Below, in pieces: positions 42,560 through 55,000 of a DNA stretch of 64,000 nt. The notes below the pieces were generated by a model. It was not told the DNA's origin. It ran no database searches and worked only from the letters and a program-made list of their open reading frames with translations. The stretch's first letter is position 1, and each line of letters starts with the position of its first letter. The position numbers and the translations under genes are program-made. Origin of the DNA: Petrosia ficiformis (taxonomy: Eukaryota; Porifera; Demospongiae; Haplosclerida; Petrosiidae); NCBI GenBank assembly GCA_947044365.1, contig OX345636.1:13907309-13971308 (forward strand), in the 5' to 3' direction.

Positions 42560-44540
42560 CCCTCCATTAATATACCTACATGTATGTCAATAGTGCTCTA
42601 TAATTATGGACAAGAGTATCCCTGTAACTGTAGTGTTATAAAAATTCATCAGTAACCTTTACTAGTTAACTGTATACAACAGATGAAAGTGTCTATCTAT
42701 ATATTAAGAGGAGAAAACCTAAAAGCTTAGTATGTTGGCAGCTATCAAAATTATTAAATTTCTCTATTATTACATTATAAACACATTTGTTATGATTCAA
42801 ACCCACATAATAGCTTGAAGACATTAAACAGTGTTTGCAAGCATTACTCACAATGTCAGCTCTTTCATATTGTATTCCTCTCAGATACAAAGTAAATTCA
42901 CATTCACCTTGACCTCTGGAAAAATTTAATTTTCATAACTTTAGTTTGGAATGAATGGGAAGAATGATGATATGAAAATGGTGGAATTACCAGCAAACAT
43001 TTGCTACTTACACCACATTTTCATATAATTATTCTTCCCGTTCTTTTTTGTCATCCAATTTTAATCCAGTGGTTCATTATTGAGTTAAGTATACTCATGT
43101 ATTAAATATATGAGTGATGATATCACATTAAACTATACATATGAATAGACTTGTAACCATGAGTATCCCAATTCTATTTGCTTTTACATACACTAACCTG
43201 GATAAGTCTTCCCAATAATATTTGCAGTCTTAAATTAATTTATGAGTTACAGGTTCGAATTCATTACGAGGAAGAGATGGTTGCTCAGAAACAGTAGTTG
43301 TTATTAAAGGAGGCAGTTCCAAGTGTGGTGGTGGAGCTATTAGTAATAGTTGTACATAAATAATGTTAAAACATGAACACAATACATCCTGTGACTATGG
43401 AAATTCAAAAGGTGATGTATAATCTCTTTGTTGAGCATGCAGTTTGATGTTGATGATACCATGGTAATTAGAGTAATTTATACAAGCACTGTAATTTAAC
43501 AACACTGTAATATTATAGGCAGGCATTATAAGAAATAACAAATATGGGATGAATTGTAAAGTAATGTATTAGTATTACTATTACTATTACTTTAAACATC
43601 AGTACAATACTATTAAAATCACTATTACCTCCCAAGTCAAAGCAATATAGTAATATTACTATTGCCTTAAAAATCAGTATAATTACTATTACTATTACTA
43701 CATAAGTCAGCTCTTTTCAAATTCTTACTTTAAATTTTTTGTAATCTTCCTAATTCATTTTCTTGATTTATTTTGTGTAAAGAGGACTGATGATCTCTAA
43801 AGAATCGAGATATTTATAATTAGATGTTTTATATATATATAATTATGTCATGTGTATAATTATATGACTGCATGTGAATGTGAAAATCAGTTGTATTTGG
43901 ATTTCATTTTTTTTTCCAAATACTTAAGATCAATCACAATGTGGTATTTAGGTGGGGGGATTGTTAATTAGTTGATTAATCATGATACTGCAAAATCATA
44001 AACATCGTAATTACAAATACCAATTAATCCAGTGATTAGACACCGCATATGAAGGATTATTGGCGAAACAGGAGGGAGTGAATATTGGTACATGTGTGTG
44101 TGTGTGTGTGTGTGTATGTTTGTATCTGATTGATCTTTGTGGAAACTCGCCGACCGTAGTCCAGTTCCCACAATAGAACAGGTAGATAGTGACCTTTCTT
44201 GTCAGTGTCACGAGACCTCAGTCTGTCCAGAGAGCTTACTGAACCCGAACTTGTCTTATATTTGAATTTCATATCAAACTCTACCAGTTCCCAGCAATTC
44301 AGAACTTTGGCTTTGGGACTTAAAGCTTAATTATAATTGCTTTCCCTGAAAATTTATTACCTATTCTATTTTTGTTTAACTCATCCTGATGATATGTTTT
44401 GTTATTTTAGCATGCAGGCTTAGAGTCTATATGCTTTTTTGATTATAGTAAAAGAATTAGCAATTAGCTAGTTAACATAAAGGAGTGTTATAAATATATA
44501 GTATTTAACATATTCACATAGCTTTGAGGCTTTGATGTTA
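42560..44540. other. Non-coding with a hairpin and (TAC/ATT)n runs
   Basis: A ~27-bp-arm hairpin lies at 42957-43039 (GGGAAGAATGATGATATG and its near complement). Trinucleotide ATTACTATT runs lie at 43563-43705, similar in style to 50580-51050. A (GT)n run is at 44092-44116. A minus-strand frame at 44272-44110 (KTSSGSVSSLDRLRSRDTDK...) looks coding-like but is unsupported. Confidence 0.45.
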
Positions 44541-44879
44541 CTGGACCTTTGACACAGATAGTCTGGCCTTGGGAACCAGAAATGGGGGTTAAAGACATCT
44601 TTGGTGGGATCCCAACCCTCCCCTCTCTATCCATATCTGGAAATGCTTATGGAGTCCTGTTCACCAATGCACCAGTAAATACTTATGTAATAATAACTTA
44701 CTTACAAAACCCTGAAGTCAAACAATGGCCCATTCCTACTGGATTACAAAAGATCCTACTCCCTTGCAAACTTTACCTACCATGTGCTTATACACATGTG
44801 CTCTCCTAATTAATCTTAGGTGGGCGTTTTTTAATTAATAATTAAAATTATTGCAAGGCTATTACTATTACAGATGCTG

Positions 44880-44881
<2 letters not shown>

Positions 44882-44928
<47 letters not shown>

Positions 44929-44940
44929 TGTGTGTGTGTG
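44882..44940. repeat. (GT)n microsatellite
   Basis: Alternating GT with one GGG interruption. Confidence 0.95.
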
Positions 44941-45008
44941 ACTGTCCATGACAAAGACAGTACATATAGATTAAAGGTTCTGATAGTATTAAATATTACA
45001 TAACTAAC

Positions 45009-45266
45009 CACAGTATTCTTTTTTACCACTATGATTTCCCCAGCTGTAGTTTCCATTACTCCATTCTCTTCTAGTAGGGGTTCTTTTTCTCTAATCTGAC
45101 AAATCAGTGCTTCTTGTATTCATTCTGGACATTCACATGAGTTATTACTGCCTTTCTTGACTTTTAATCGTATATACTTATGAGGACTTAGAAATACTGC
45201 TTTCAACATTTGTTCAAATTCATCAAGCGATTTTTGGCCTTTTCTCCACTCCATGTGAAACACAAC
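45009..45266 (-). pseudogene. Inverted copy of the adaptor C-terminal exon
   Basis: The minus strand encodes VFHMEWRKGQKSLDEFEQML and further residues closely matching the exon at 62471-62734, with the same flanking acceptor-like TTTTAG and donor GTTAG. It has an in-frame TGA after CECPE and a small deletion, so it is dead. Its high similarity to the 62-kb exon suggests fairly recent duplication. No other exons of the gene accompany it. Confidence 0.8.
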
Positions 45267-46567
45267 CTAAAACAAAATAGTGAAAAGATTAAGACCTACA
45301 TGTATGATCGATCACATTGTATATAATCACAACCAACTACTTTTTTTCTCTAGATCTTCCTCTCTTCTTACAATTACCTTTCAAATATTCTTTCTTGACT
45401 TTTGCAGCATCTTTCAACATTACTACAAGTTCCACTATAATAACATACTAACTATGTACACTGCAAATAATAAAGCATTAAAATAACCATTTTATTGGTT
45501 ACTACAGTTGCAAGGAATAGCATGAGTTTTAATTTAGTTTGTCAATTGTGATAGAAGATGTTGTTACTACATCATGTATGTTACTATAACATAATATGCA
45601 CCAAGTATTGGAAGGTATAAATTAAATTATGTGTTTGCGGGTTTACAAACCGTTTTGATGACCCGAAACAATTACATGTACTTTAGTATACTAAATCTTT
45701 GACATGAAATATGAGTAGACAGCACCCTAAAATTATAGTGATTCAACTATAATGGAATATAATCAGTGCAAAGTATCTGTGATATAAGATGTATGTAATC
45801 TCAACAACCCGCTAATTACGCAACTGTACTATAAACCGCTAAATTAGTTATTTTAATGTTTTTTTTGCAGTGATACATAATAGGTTGACATTTATCAGAT
45901 GCATTAAGTAAACAATTTAATGTAAGTATGCAATACAATTATGTATCCTTAATGTGAGGTAACAGTTATTTCAACTAAGCAAACAGGACAAAAAATGAAA
46001 TTATATATACATGTAGACTTAGTTGCCATTTTTTCCCCTCCTAACATACAGCCTCAATAGTGTTTATGAAAGCTAATTTATGGATCATATGCATGTTATA
46101 TTAGTAAAACAATAAAATTTGCTTATGATAATGGATATTCTAAATGAGGTGATAATACAATTAATTGCAACATAAATAATGCAATATAATTAATTAATTG
46201 CTCAACACTATAGCTAGGATGGTGTTTAAAATTTAATGATACATGTAGTTTATACATGTACATAGTTATAATTATAAAAATAGAATCATGAAAATTCATT
46301 ACCAATAAATGAGCTCACACAAGAAGCAGTAACTACAAGTCTTGGGCCATCAAAGTTACATTTTTAAGCCCAATAAATTACTATCATCACAAAATTACCT
46401 ACACGTTGTCAAATTTAGAGGGGAATACCAAAATTAGAATATTATAAAATTAATGAAGGAATAGAATAAACTGTCACCAAAATTTTAAAAATAATTAATT
46501 ATTTTCAAATTTGGAATAGCGAATTTTCAGAACCTATACGGTATTACTATTACATAATTGACCATCC
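45267..46567. other. AT-rich intergenic, nothing recognised
   Basis: No convincing frame, repeat end or RNA gene seen. Confidence 0.5.
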
Positions 46568-46576
46568 ACAAAAAGG

Positions 46577-46860
46577 TAGTCTCGCGTAGCCAGACTCAAG
46601 CCTCTGCTACATGACAGGAAGGGTCTGGTCGACCAACTGTGCTACCATTCGTCAAGTATCTGGCAAACTGGTCACACAGCTGGCTTACTGGAAATGTATA
46701 GTTATGAATATACTTATTTTGATTATGAATATTATTAGTGGTTTGTCATCCACTGAAATAGCCAACAATCTGGCTAAACTGTAGATGAACGGTAGTACAG
46801 TGGGTTGACAAGACCATTCCCGTCGCAAAGCAGAGGGTTGGGTCTGGCTAGGCGAGACTA
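46577..46860. mobile_element. TAGTCTCG-family MITE with 9-bp target duplication
   Basis: Ends TAGTCTCGCGTAGCCAGAC and, complemented, TAGTCTCGCCTAGCCAGAC, similar over ~70 bp. The perfect 9-bp direct repeat ACAAAAAGG lies at 46568-46576 and 46861-46869. 284 bp, no gene. It sets the target-site length for this family. Confidence 0.9.
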
Positions 46861-46904
46861 ACAAAAAGGTACAATTTTTCACATCATAATTATTATTCAA
46901 CATT

Positions 46905-47195
46905 AATTTTACTTAAAAGTTTAAGCATTCCTATTCACACACTTACAGAAAGACAATGAGTTTGACATCTAGGTTTGCCTATGGCTTAAATGGCAATCAT
47001 TTTCAATAAGATCAAAATTAATAATATCTATTACAAAATTATTATATTTGACCACCCACACAATGCTTTACTTCATTGAATGTGTACTTTAAAGTTTATA
47101 CATTCTTATTCACTAGCTTACAATGAAATTTGACATCTAGGCTTACATAAAACTTAAATGTCGAAGTGGCAACCATTGATCAAAATCATTATAAT
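46905..47195. repeat. Diverged tandem duplication
   Basis: The segments near 46915-47010 and 47090-47190 share TTTGACATCTAGG, ACTTAAATG and GATCAAAAT, in the same order. Non-coding. Confidence 0.6.
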
Positions 47196-47536
47196 AATTA
47201 TAATAATAATTATTATTATTACGTGAGACACATAATACCTCAGGTCCTCAACACATGTATGGACATATTATAGTTATAATATTATACGGATTATATACTT
47301 AAATAAATATATGCACTTGAAAGGACTACAAATGGCTGTGATAATTTCATTTGTACATAGGTTGTGATGTTTTTGGTATACTTTTCAACACTTATTTTTG
47401 ACAAATTGAAGTCAGGTTCTACTAGTTCTAGTATTGTTGTTGTATTAGCTCTCTTTGCCTTTCAGATCTTCGCCACAACCACGATAGCTGCACAAGTGCG
47501 GCACGTGGTATTGTTTAATATTGACGCATGCACCAC

Positions 47537-47710
47537 ATGAAAAATATTGCCTGGGCCAAGTACATGAGACGTGAGGATGAGGAATTACACGAAATTGAGA
47601 TACATTTAATTTAGCAGCTGCTTGAGGATAGAATTCTGACTAAAGCTGATTTAGCTGAGTATGATGAGCAGTAGAAACATTTACTGACCTCCCTCCGAAG
47701 ACTAACGGTT
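47537..47710 (+). pseudogene. Coding-like remnant MKNIAWAKYMRRED...
   Basis: ATG 47537 reads NIAWAKYMRREDEELHEIEI, then a TAG, then QLLEDRILTKADLAEYDEQ, another TAG, and KHLLTSLRRLT in one frame. The regular charged-helical pattern through two stops indicates a decayed coding sequence. Family not recognised. Confidence 0.4.
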
Positions 47711-47911
47711 GATAATTGCCAACTTTGGGGTTTGATATTATCAATGTGATTTCAGTTATTGGATTATTATAATCACCAAGAATAATAATTAAATTAAACA
47801 TGATTATAGCTATAGATTATAAAGGACTGACAGAATTAATAATGATAGTGACTAACAAACGGCTTCGTAATAATTAGAAATACGTTTATAATTATTTATA
47901 ATTTATTATAG

Positions 47912-48148
47912 ATAACATAAAGGAGCTGAAAAGAATATGTGATCATAATATTCTTCTCTGTATTAGTTGAAGAATTCATCCAATATCTTATTTTGCACCC
48001 AAATCTGATTGTGATGAAATACAAGATAGTTGTGCTAATAACGACATTTCTCATCTCTCAGTAAACTTGGATATGCTTTTCAAATGGAGAGAGAGAAAAG
48101 GTCCAGAAGCTACTTATCTGGCACTTGTTAAAATATTCCAAGTGACAG
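47912..48148 (+). pseudogene. Death-domain exon paralogue with a stop
   Basis: Begins after TTATAG in phase 1 and closely follows the start of the long exon at 32838: KELKRICDHNILLCIS, TGA, then DEIQDSCANNDISHLSVNLD and FKWRERKGPEATYLALVKIF. The TGA replaces a glycine codon. After QVT the sequence runs into a GC-rich repeat (48150-48600), so the helix-six end is lost. It is the relic 5' exon of adaptor gene 2 or of a skipped domain. Confidence 0.8.
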
Positions 48149-48778
48149 GGGGAATGTTAAAATGGGGTGTACGGTTCGAAGGGGGCGCAGCCGCCTCGCC
48201 GCCCACGCAATCTGGTGGGTGGTTGAGACATTTCTCCTGCTGTAAAACCTGATATCGTGGGTGTAGCTGTTGCCAACATGCAGTGGAGTCATTTTGTTTG
48301 TCCCAGTTCCAGTTAATTTAAATTAAAAGAGGGAGCACTGCATTTGAATTAGTCCTACGAAGTGCTTAGGGACTTTCAAGTCCTGGTAAGAAAGTTGGTA
48401 GAAGTAGTACTCCATGTCGGAAAAGGAGCTAAGTTTGGAGTAGAGTAAGTGAACGGTGGCCAAAATATATGCAGCAGAGACGCCAGTCAGTGTTGGAAAT
48501 GGCTCAGTCGTCTGAGGGTTAAATTAATTGAGTTAGGGGAGGTACGTACCGTACCTCCATGGGTGTGGCTCTGATAACGCCGGATCTTGATTCCTGAATT
48601 CGATCATCTTTATACCTGATGGATTGTCAGCCTGAAAAAGGTAAAATCATACTATCTACTGTTGGCAGTGGATATTCAATCACTTCAATGCACTGTAACG
48701 TGTAACCCATGATATTGTTCTAGTCTAATAATTGTACATAATTTAATTAACAACTTTTTTTTTTCCTTCAAAATACAG

Positions 48779-49066
48779 TGCCACAACTAACGTGTAATAA
48801 TGCTTTGAGAGCACTAAAAGACAATGGATTCCTCACAACCTCTCACTGGCATCAACTGGGAAGTGATCTTGGTGTTTCTTTTGACGAAAGAAAGAGATTA
48901 CGAGAACAGGCATTAATTGCACAAAACCATGATGCTGCACTGGAGGAATGTCTTGATATATGGATCAGAAATAGTAAAGAACCATCATGGAATGTTCTCA
49001 TACAAGCTGTGGAAAGACTTGAAATATCAACTGCTGACAGGATGAGGGAAACTATTCAAGTTATAA
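48779..49066 (+). CDS. Death-like domain exon of gene 2
   Basis: 96 codons: NNALRALKDNGFLTTSHWHQ, LGSDLGVSFDERKRLREQA, ALEECLDIWIRNS, SWNVLIQAVERLEISTADRM. It matches the exon at 32348-32644 in length, phase and pattern (Leu-rich helices, the Trp before the last helices, the T/S-A-x-R/K-M motif). Acceptor AATACAG after a T-rich tract; donor GTTAGT. Confidence 0.65.
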
Positions 49067-52000
49067 GTTAGTTTGCCGTACTATATTAATGTTTCAAAAC
49101 ATTACTGGTGTATTTTTATGAGACAAAAGTGCCTGGTGTATTACAGTTTATAAAGCTCTCACAGTGCAGAACCTCTTTGAAGTGTGATCAGTAAAGGAGT
49201 ATTGTTGACAGAAAATAATTACACATAGGGTATATTACTTATCATAATTATTATAATTATGTATAGCTGTTAGCTGTTACAGTAGGTCAAGATTGAATGA
49301 ATGGGTGATTTAACAAATAAGCAACCTCTGCCACTATGTAATATTAGTGCAATATTATTGCAATATTATCACAAAAGCCTACTGTACTAAGATGTGCTTA
49401 GAATATAATGTTTATTTATTATATTATATAATACAGTTATTTATATCTATATAGAACCAATAGATGAAGGTGTTCAATCAGAATACTGTACATTGGTAGC
49501 AGATTTAATTCAGCAATATTTTGAAGAGCTGTGTCTAGCCATACTAGATCCTACACCTGTAGCTTGTAAACTTTATGAGAGGAGAGTTATTGAAAATGCG
49601 TACTATCAGGCAGCCATTTGTACAAAGAGTCTACATTTTAAGACTGTATGTGCTGAAGTCAGGACAGCACAACTTTTGAATGCTGTTTATCAAACTGCTA
49701 TTAACAAAAAAAGAGTGGATATTGTAGATATGTTCATTTCAGTACTTGAAGGGATTGAGCAACTGAAAGAAATTGCAACCACTTTGAGGAAAGAATATGG
49801 TGAGTATTTTATTCTTATATAAACTAAGTAATGATTGTACTACAGAATCCTGATTTTCAAACCTGTCTGATAGCATAACAGTAATCTCCCACTATATGTT
49901 TACTCAAAGATAAGAACACAAAGTATACTAGTCAGATCTTGATTGTAACGTTTTTGTACATAATTCTATGTACAAATTTTTTTTTACTGATGAACATTTC
50001 TACACTTATAGTAGCATGAACATAGAGTGAGACTATGTCTAACACTGCAAAAATGGTCTAGTTATTTCAACCAATCATCAGTTGCATTTCAACATAATTC
50101 ATTAATTGCTGAATTCAGGTCTCAAATAGTAAGAGTGACGCAAAATTAAAAATGTTATATATTTTAAAAAGCGTTGAATATTAGTTATGGTAGGAATGTT
50201 AAAAAAATTCACTCAGTGAATAATTAGAACATGAATGTTTTTAATAGTTTTATAATAAAAATTTCGTGCATTTACAGTTTTATGCTTTGTCTATGCACTA
50301 CAGATACTGTAATGGTTCATGTGACTGTCAACTCAATTGACATTCATCACTCTATACATATTCCTGCAACAGCTAAGGATGTCAAACCAGTAATTGGAAA
50401 TCAGTTGAATGAAGGTAAATGTTATTTTACAGATGTAGTAATAATGAGTGTATAAATATAATTATGGAACCAAATTGGTACTTTCGTTATTCAATTCACA
50501 GAGCAATGTCCTCTCTTTATAACATTTACTAGCTATTCTGCCATTTTGTACAGGAAGGCTACAAAATCTGTTAAAACCAGACATGAAGTAATAGTAATAG
50601 ATAACAGTAATGATAATAGTAAAGATTAAAAAAACTGAGATAATAGTAATAGTAATAGACAGTCAAGTAATAGTATTAGTAATATATAGTAATATACACT
50701 CTCAATGTTGGGATAATAGTAATTGTAGTTGACCTTGTTCATTAATGTAGGGCCAGTAGAAAGACATTTTAGTATTGGAGGGAAATGTTTTCCGCCAGAA
50801 AGGTGCTGTTTTATTGATTCTGTTTTTGAGAAACTCATGGTTGCAATGGTCATTTAGTTTAAAACATGAGAGAATTTGAAAGAAACCTCAATGCTCTAGT
50901 AATCCATAACAGTAACACTGACATGGGCAGTAATAGTATCGATTTTTAAGATAATAGTAATACTAATACATGTGTATATTACATTGACTTAGGTAGTAAT
51001 GGTAATAGTAATAGTAATATAGTGATCTATAAGGTAATAGTATTGCAATGTAATTGACCCCATGTACTGTAAAACATTGTTTGTTGTTTAACCAAATTTG
51101 GTTAATTTGTTGTAACATTCGTCGTATTACAGTATGACTAATGTGAGCTCCCCTATATAGTTCTAGTATAGAGTTATAATGTTATATCATGTGCCAAATG
51201 TTTATGCCGCTTTGACACTAACACTGACACTGTAACTTTCAATTAAGCAGCATAAAAGATGTCTTGTTTTACAGTATAGACTTATTTAGCTGCTTTGACA
51301 GTGACAATTAGCATACAAATGACTGGTGTTGGCTTCGTAACAATTATTTATGTTTGATGTATACCTATTATAAGAGAAAATGAATGCTGCTGCTTTGCCG
51401 ATCTTGTCTCACATTGAAAATAAATGCTAAATTGTATGAATAAGGCTGAAGGAGGAAAGTGAAAAAATACTGATGGTCATAGTCACTTTCCTTTTTCAGC
51501 CTTATTCACAGAATTTAGCGTTTATTTTAAGAGAAAATGAAGCTCATATAACCAACCAAATTGGTTAAAAAAACAAATCAGTTTTTACAGTGTGTCTGGT
51601 TATGACCATTATAATAAGTGTACTTCCTGCATTTAGTATTTGAAATAATAATATAATGTTAATCAACGCTGATAATGCGTTTGGATTGAAACATTCTTAT
51701 TTATTGTGTTTAATAAATGTTTCAGTATAATTTATACCTTATTGATAATACTGGGAACATAATAGAGAAACCTTAACAAAATAGTACAATCATGCATAAC
51801 TACATGTATTAGTGATCAATATCTATATGTGTGGTTTTATATTTATTTGACATACCATATTTATACAACTAATATACAGATAATGGTTCAGACCACAATG
51901 TGGTTGTCAGGTATTCTGGATTATGTGGCGAATGTGATGTCAAACATATCAATGTGTTTAACCCAGTTTCCTAACTCAGACAACTAGTTTGTAGGTATTT

Positions 52001-55000
52001 TAGTAGCAAGTATGACCTAGTGGATCACTTGTGATGCTGCATCTTTATAAGTTGACCAATCACTGTCAGTCCTGATAGATTTGTATCATGATACCATATT
52101 AGCCACATGTACTGATGCCTTTATTGGCCTTTTTTGTGAGCTTATATTATGTTTTTATTAGATTCTCATAGAACGGTATAACTAATTGGCTATAAAATAC
52201 AATTGTGATGTCAACATGTCACATATGCAGTGCTTGAAATAACATCCAACAATCGGCCATTTCCTGGACGTTTTGTCTCTTTGTCTGGACAAAAGTGCAT
52301 TTGGCTGGACAAGTTGTCTGATTAGTTATAAGAATAATACCAAAAAAAGTACTGTAGCCCCACAGCGAGGTTAATTATTATTCCCAAACGGTCATGACGT
52401 AGTGAGTTAATTCTATCCATTAATGCAGTGTAAAAATAAAATTGTTAGCAACAAATTAGTTAGTACAGTTGTAAGGAATAATGGAAATTGTAATTTAATT
52501 GGTCGTGTAGGTTGTTATGGATATACATGTAATTATAATCTAATAATTTTAATTTCAATATTCTTGTGGTGTGTAGTAGATATACAAAGAAGTAGAATAA
52601 GCATTTTAATTGAGTCATTGTAGGTTTCCAAACCTTCTTTGTGCATCTAATATGAGATATTAGGAATGATAATGAATTATAGTTGTTATACATATCTTTT
52701 ACATATTTTAATATAATTACATAATTATAGTACAAAGTATAGCTGTGGCATTAGATGTATGTATCCTATCTTTGCAGTGTGGGTACTGTAACAGTGCAGG
52801 TTCATGAGACTTGCTTTGTACAGATGTTTCTGCCAGACACTTTCAAAAACTATTTCGAGCACTGATATGGTGTGTTGTTCTGATGGTTATATGTTTGTCA
52901 TTGCATTTCTTGTACTATCCAGAATAGCTGGCAACCAATTAGTGGTCTGAGCCATTCTGTTATTATGATTATTTCAGAATGCTCTGTCTCACATATCAAT
53001 GTGATTTTGTAACTCAGTATGTTCTTGTGGTTGATAGCTGTGATTGTGACAGAACAAAAATGCCAAATATATTCCTGTTTTCAGGTTTGTAATAAAAGAC
53101 TGATTTACTACTGATTTGTTGTAACTCCTGCATTTGCAGCAGTGGATGTGACAGCACTCTGAACTGAGTGTGTTTTAAGTGTTGTCATATCAATTCCTGA
53201 CTTATACAGAATTAGCAATGATAGAGGATGTCACAGGACTCACAGGGTGATAAGGTTTTATCACTTCAATAAACAGATGTGACTTTTTTTTCTTGTTTCT
53301 TTGTTCCTTGCTTGGCCTTCTCTTCATATGCCCTTAGGCACATAGTCTATCATTGTGGGAGAAGCACAGGAAGAACAATGGAGAAAAACGTATCCCTGTG
53401 ATTGCTTTGTGGTATCCAAAATTCAGTAATCATGGCTGACTTTCTCATGCCTAAAGCATGACAGCCTATTATAGTTACTATTTTGATTATAATTATACTC
53501 TTCTTACGTTTTAAAGGATTTTGTAGAACTTTAGGAATATATTTCAGATAGAACAGCTAGACAGGTAGTACATGTACCTGAACTTGAAACAGGTCCATAG
53601 ACTACGTTTCACCACAGCCCGTTGACCCGTTGAGATCTAGGACTTTCCAGCTTGAGTTAGTACTATTAGTAGTCACCTGATTATCCTTGAAAAATGATAA
53701 TGTGAGAGAAAAAAAAAAAACAGCCAAATCAACTAAAACTTGAAATGCAAAAACTAAACACCAGTAAACAGACAGTTACCAAGCAAGCTAGAAAAAAGGC
53801 CAATAAAGACATCAATACATTGGGTTTATTTAGAAAATTCATCAAGGGGGGATGGAACGTGAATTTGAAAGACTTTGAGGTGGCGACATACAAGGTTATT
53901 GCAGTGTGCCTCTTGGCAAACAAATTCCAAGGGGGGGTGGGAGGCGAATGCCCCATATGAAACCCTAATACTCACAGTGATTGGTCATCTTGTTAATGAG
54001 GTGGAGTCTCAGTATTATTGCTGAAAATACCTACAAACTAACTGTCTGAATTAGGAAACTGTTATGTTAATATGTAAGACAGAGCATTCTGAATTAAAAT
54101 AAGCCATGTATACAAAGTCTATACCTACATACACTCATGTTACATTTCGATAATTACTGCATCACCTTTTTTATTACTATAACTTCCAACTATATTGAAC
54201 TACCTATAATGTGTGTGCATGAAAATACCTCAGTTGAAAGTTGATATTCATCTATCTTATCATTGAGTTAATTTTGTTGATGTATTTTAATATTAACATT
54301 GAATTTTGAACTTTTCAATTACTGTTTGTAATGTATTTCAGTTCGAATAGATGTGGAGTTTACTACACAAGCAGAACACAAATTTGACCTAATGAGACAA
54401 AGGTTTGGAAACCTTCTACGTAAAGTTCAAGAAGCTCTGAAATCAAAGCCAGTATCCCTGAAGGACCTCAAGGATCAGCTTATCTTCTCTTTTCTAGACC
54501 TTGAAGAGATGATTGAACCTTGTCAATCAGTGGATGAGGTCATAAGAGAACTCCGTAAAAATAACTATTGTTCTTTCACTAACTACTCAATTGCTGAGGG
54601 ATTGGCAGATGTTTTTAACCTCCATGACGTTTTAGAAGAGATCACTAAATATACTTATGAGAAAGAAGAATATTTTAAATCAATTCTAGTTGAAGATTTT
54701 GTCAAAGCAGGCCTTGAAGCACATAAGAGCAGTGGATGTAATAGTAAGGTACAATTATAAAAAACATGTTTGTTATTATATGTTTATCATAATGTTATGT
54801 GTTTATTTGCACATGAGTTAAGGTGGTACTAGGGAGTGGGTGGATGCGACTCCAATCACTTTCAAAATAGAATATTATATAATATGACTCTAACCTGGTG
54901 TAATAGCAACCTTCATATCTTCTGATCAGCTTTATATTGTCCTGTAATTGAAGAAATATGGTTAAAATCGCCAATTTTCCAATTAACATAAGTACAAAAC

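Noticed and set aside
44011..44272. Minus-strand frames with SLDRLRSRDTDKK
   Set aside because: Looks coding-like for ~45 residues but enters a (GT)n run, with no splice support or homologue recognised; kept only as a remark.
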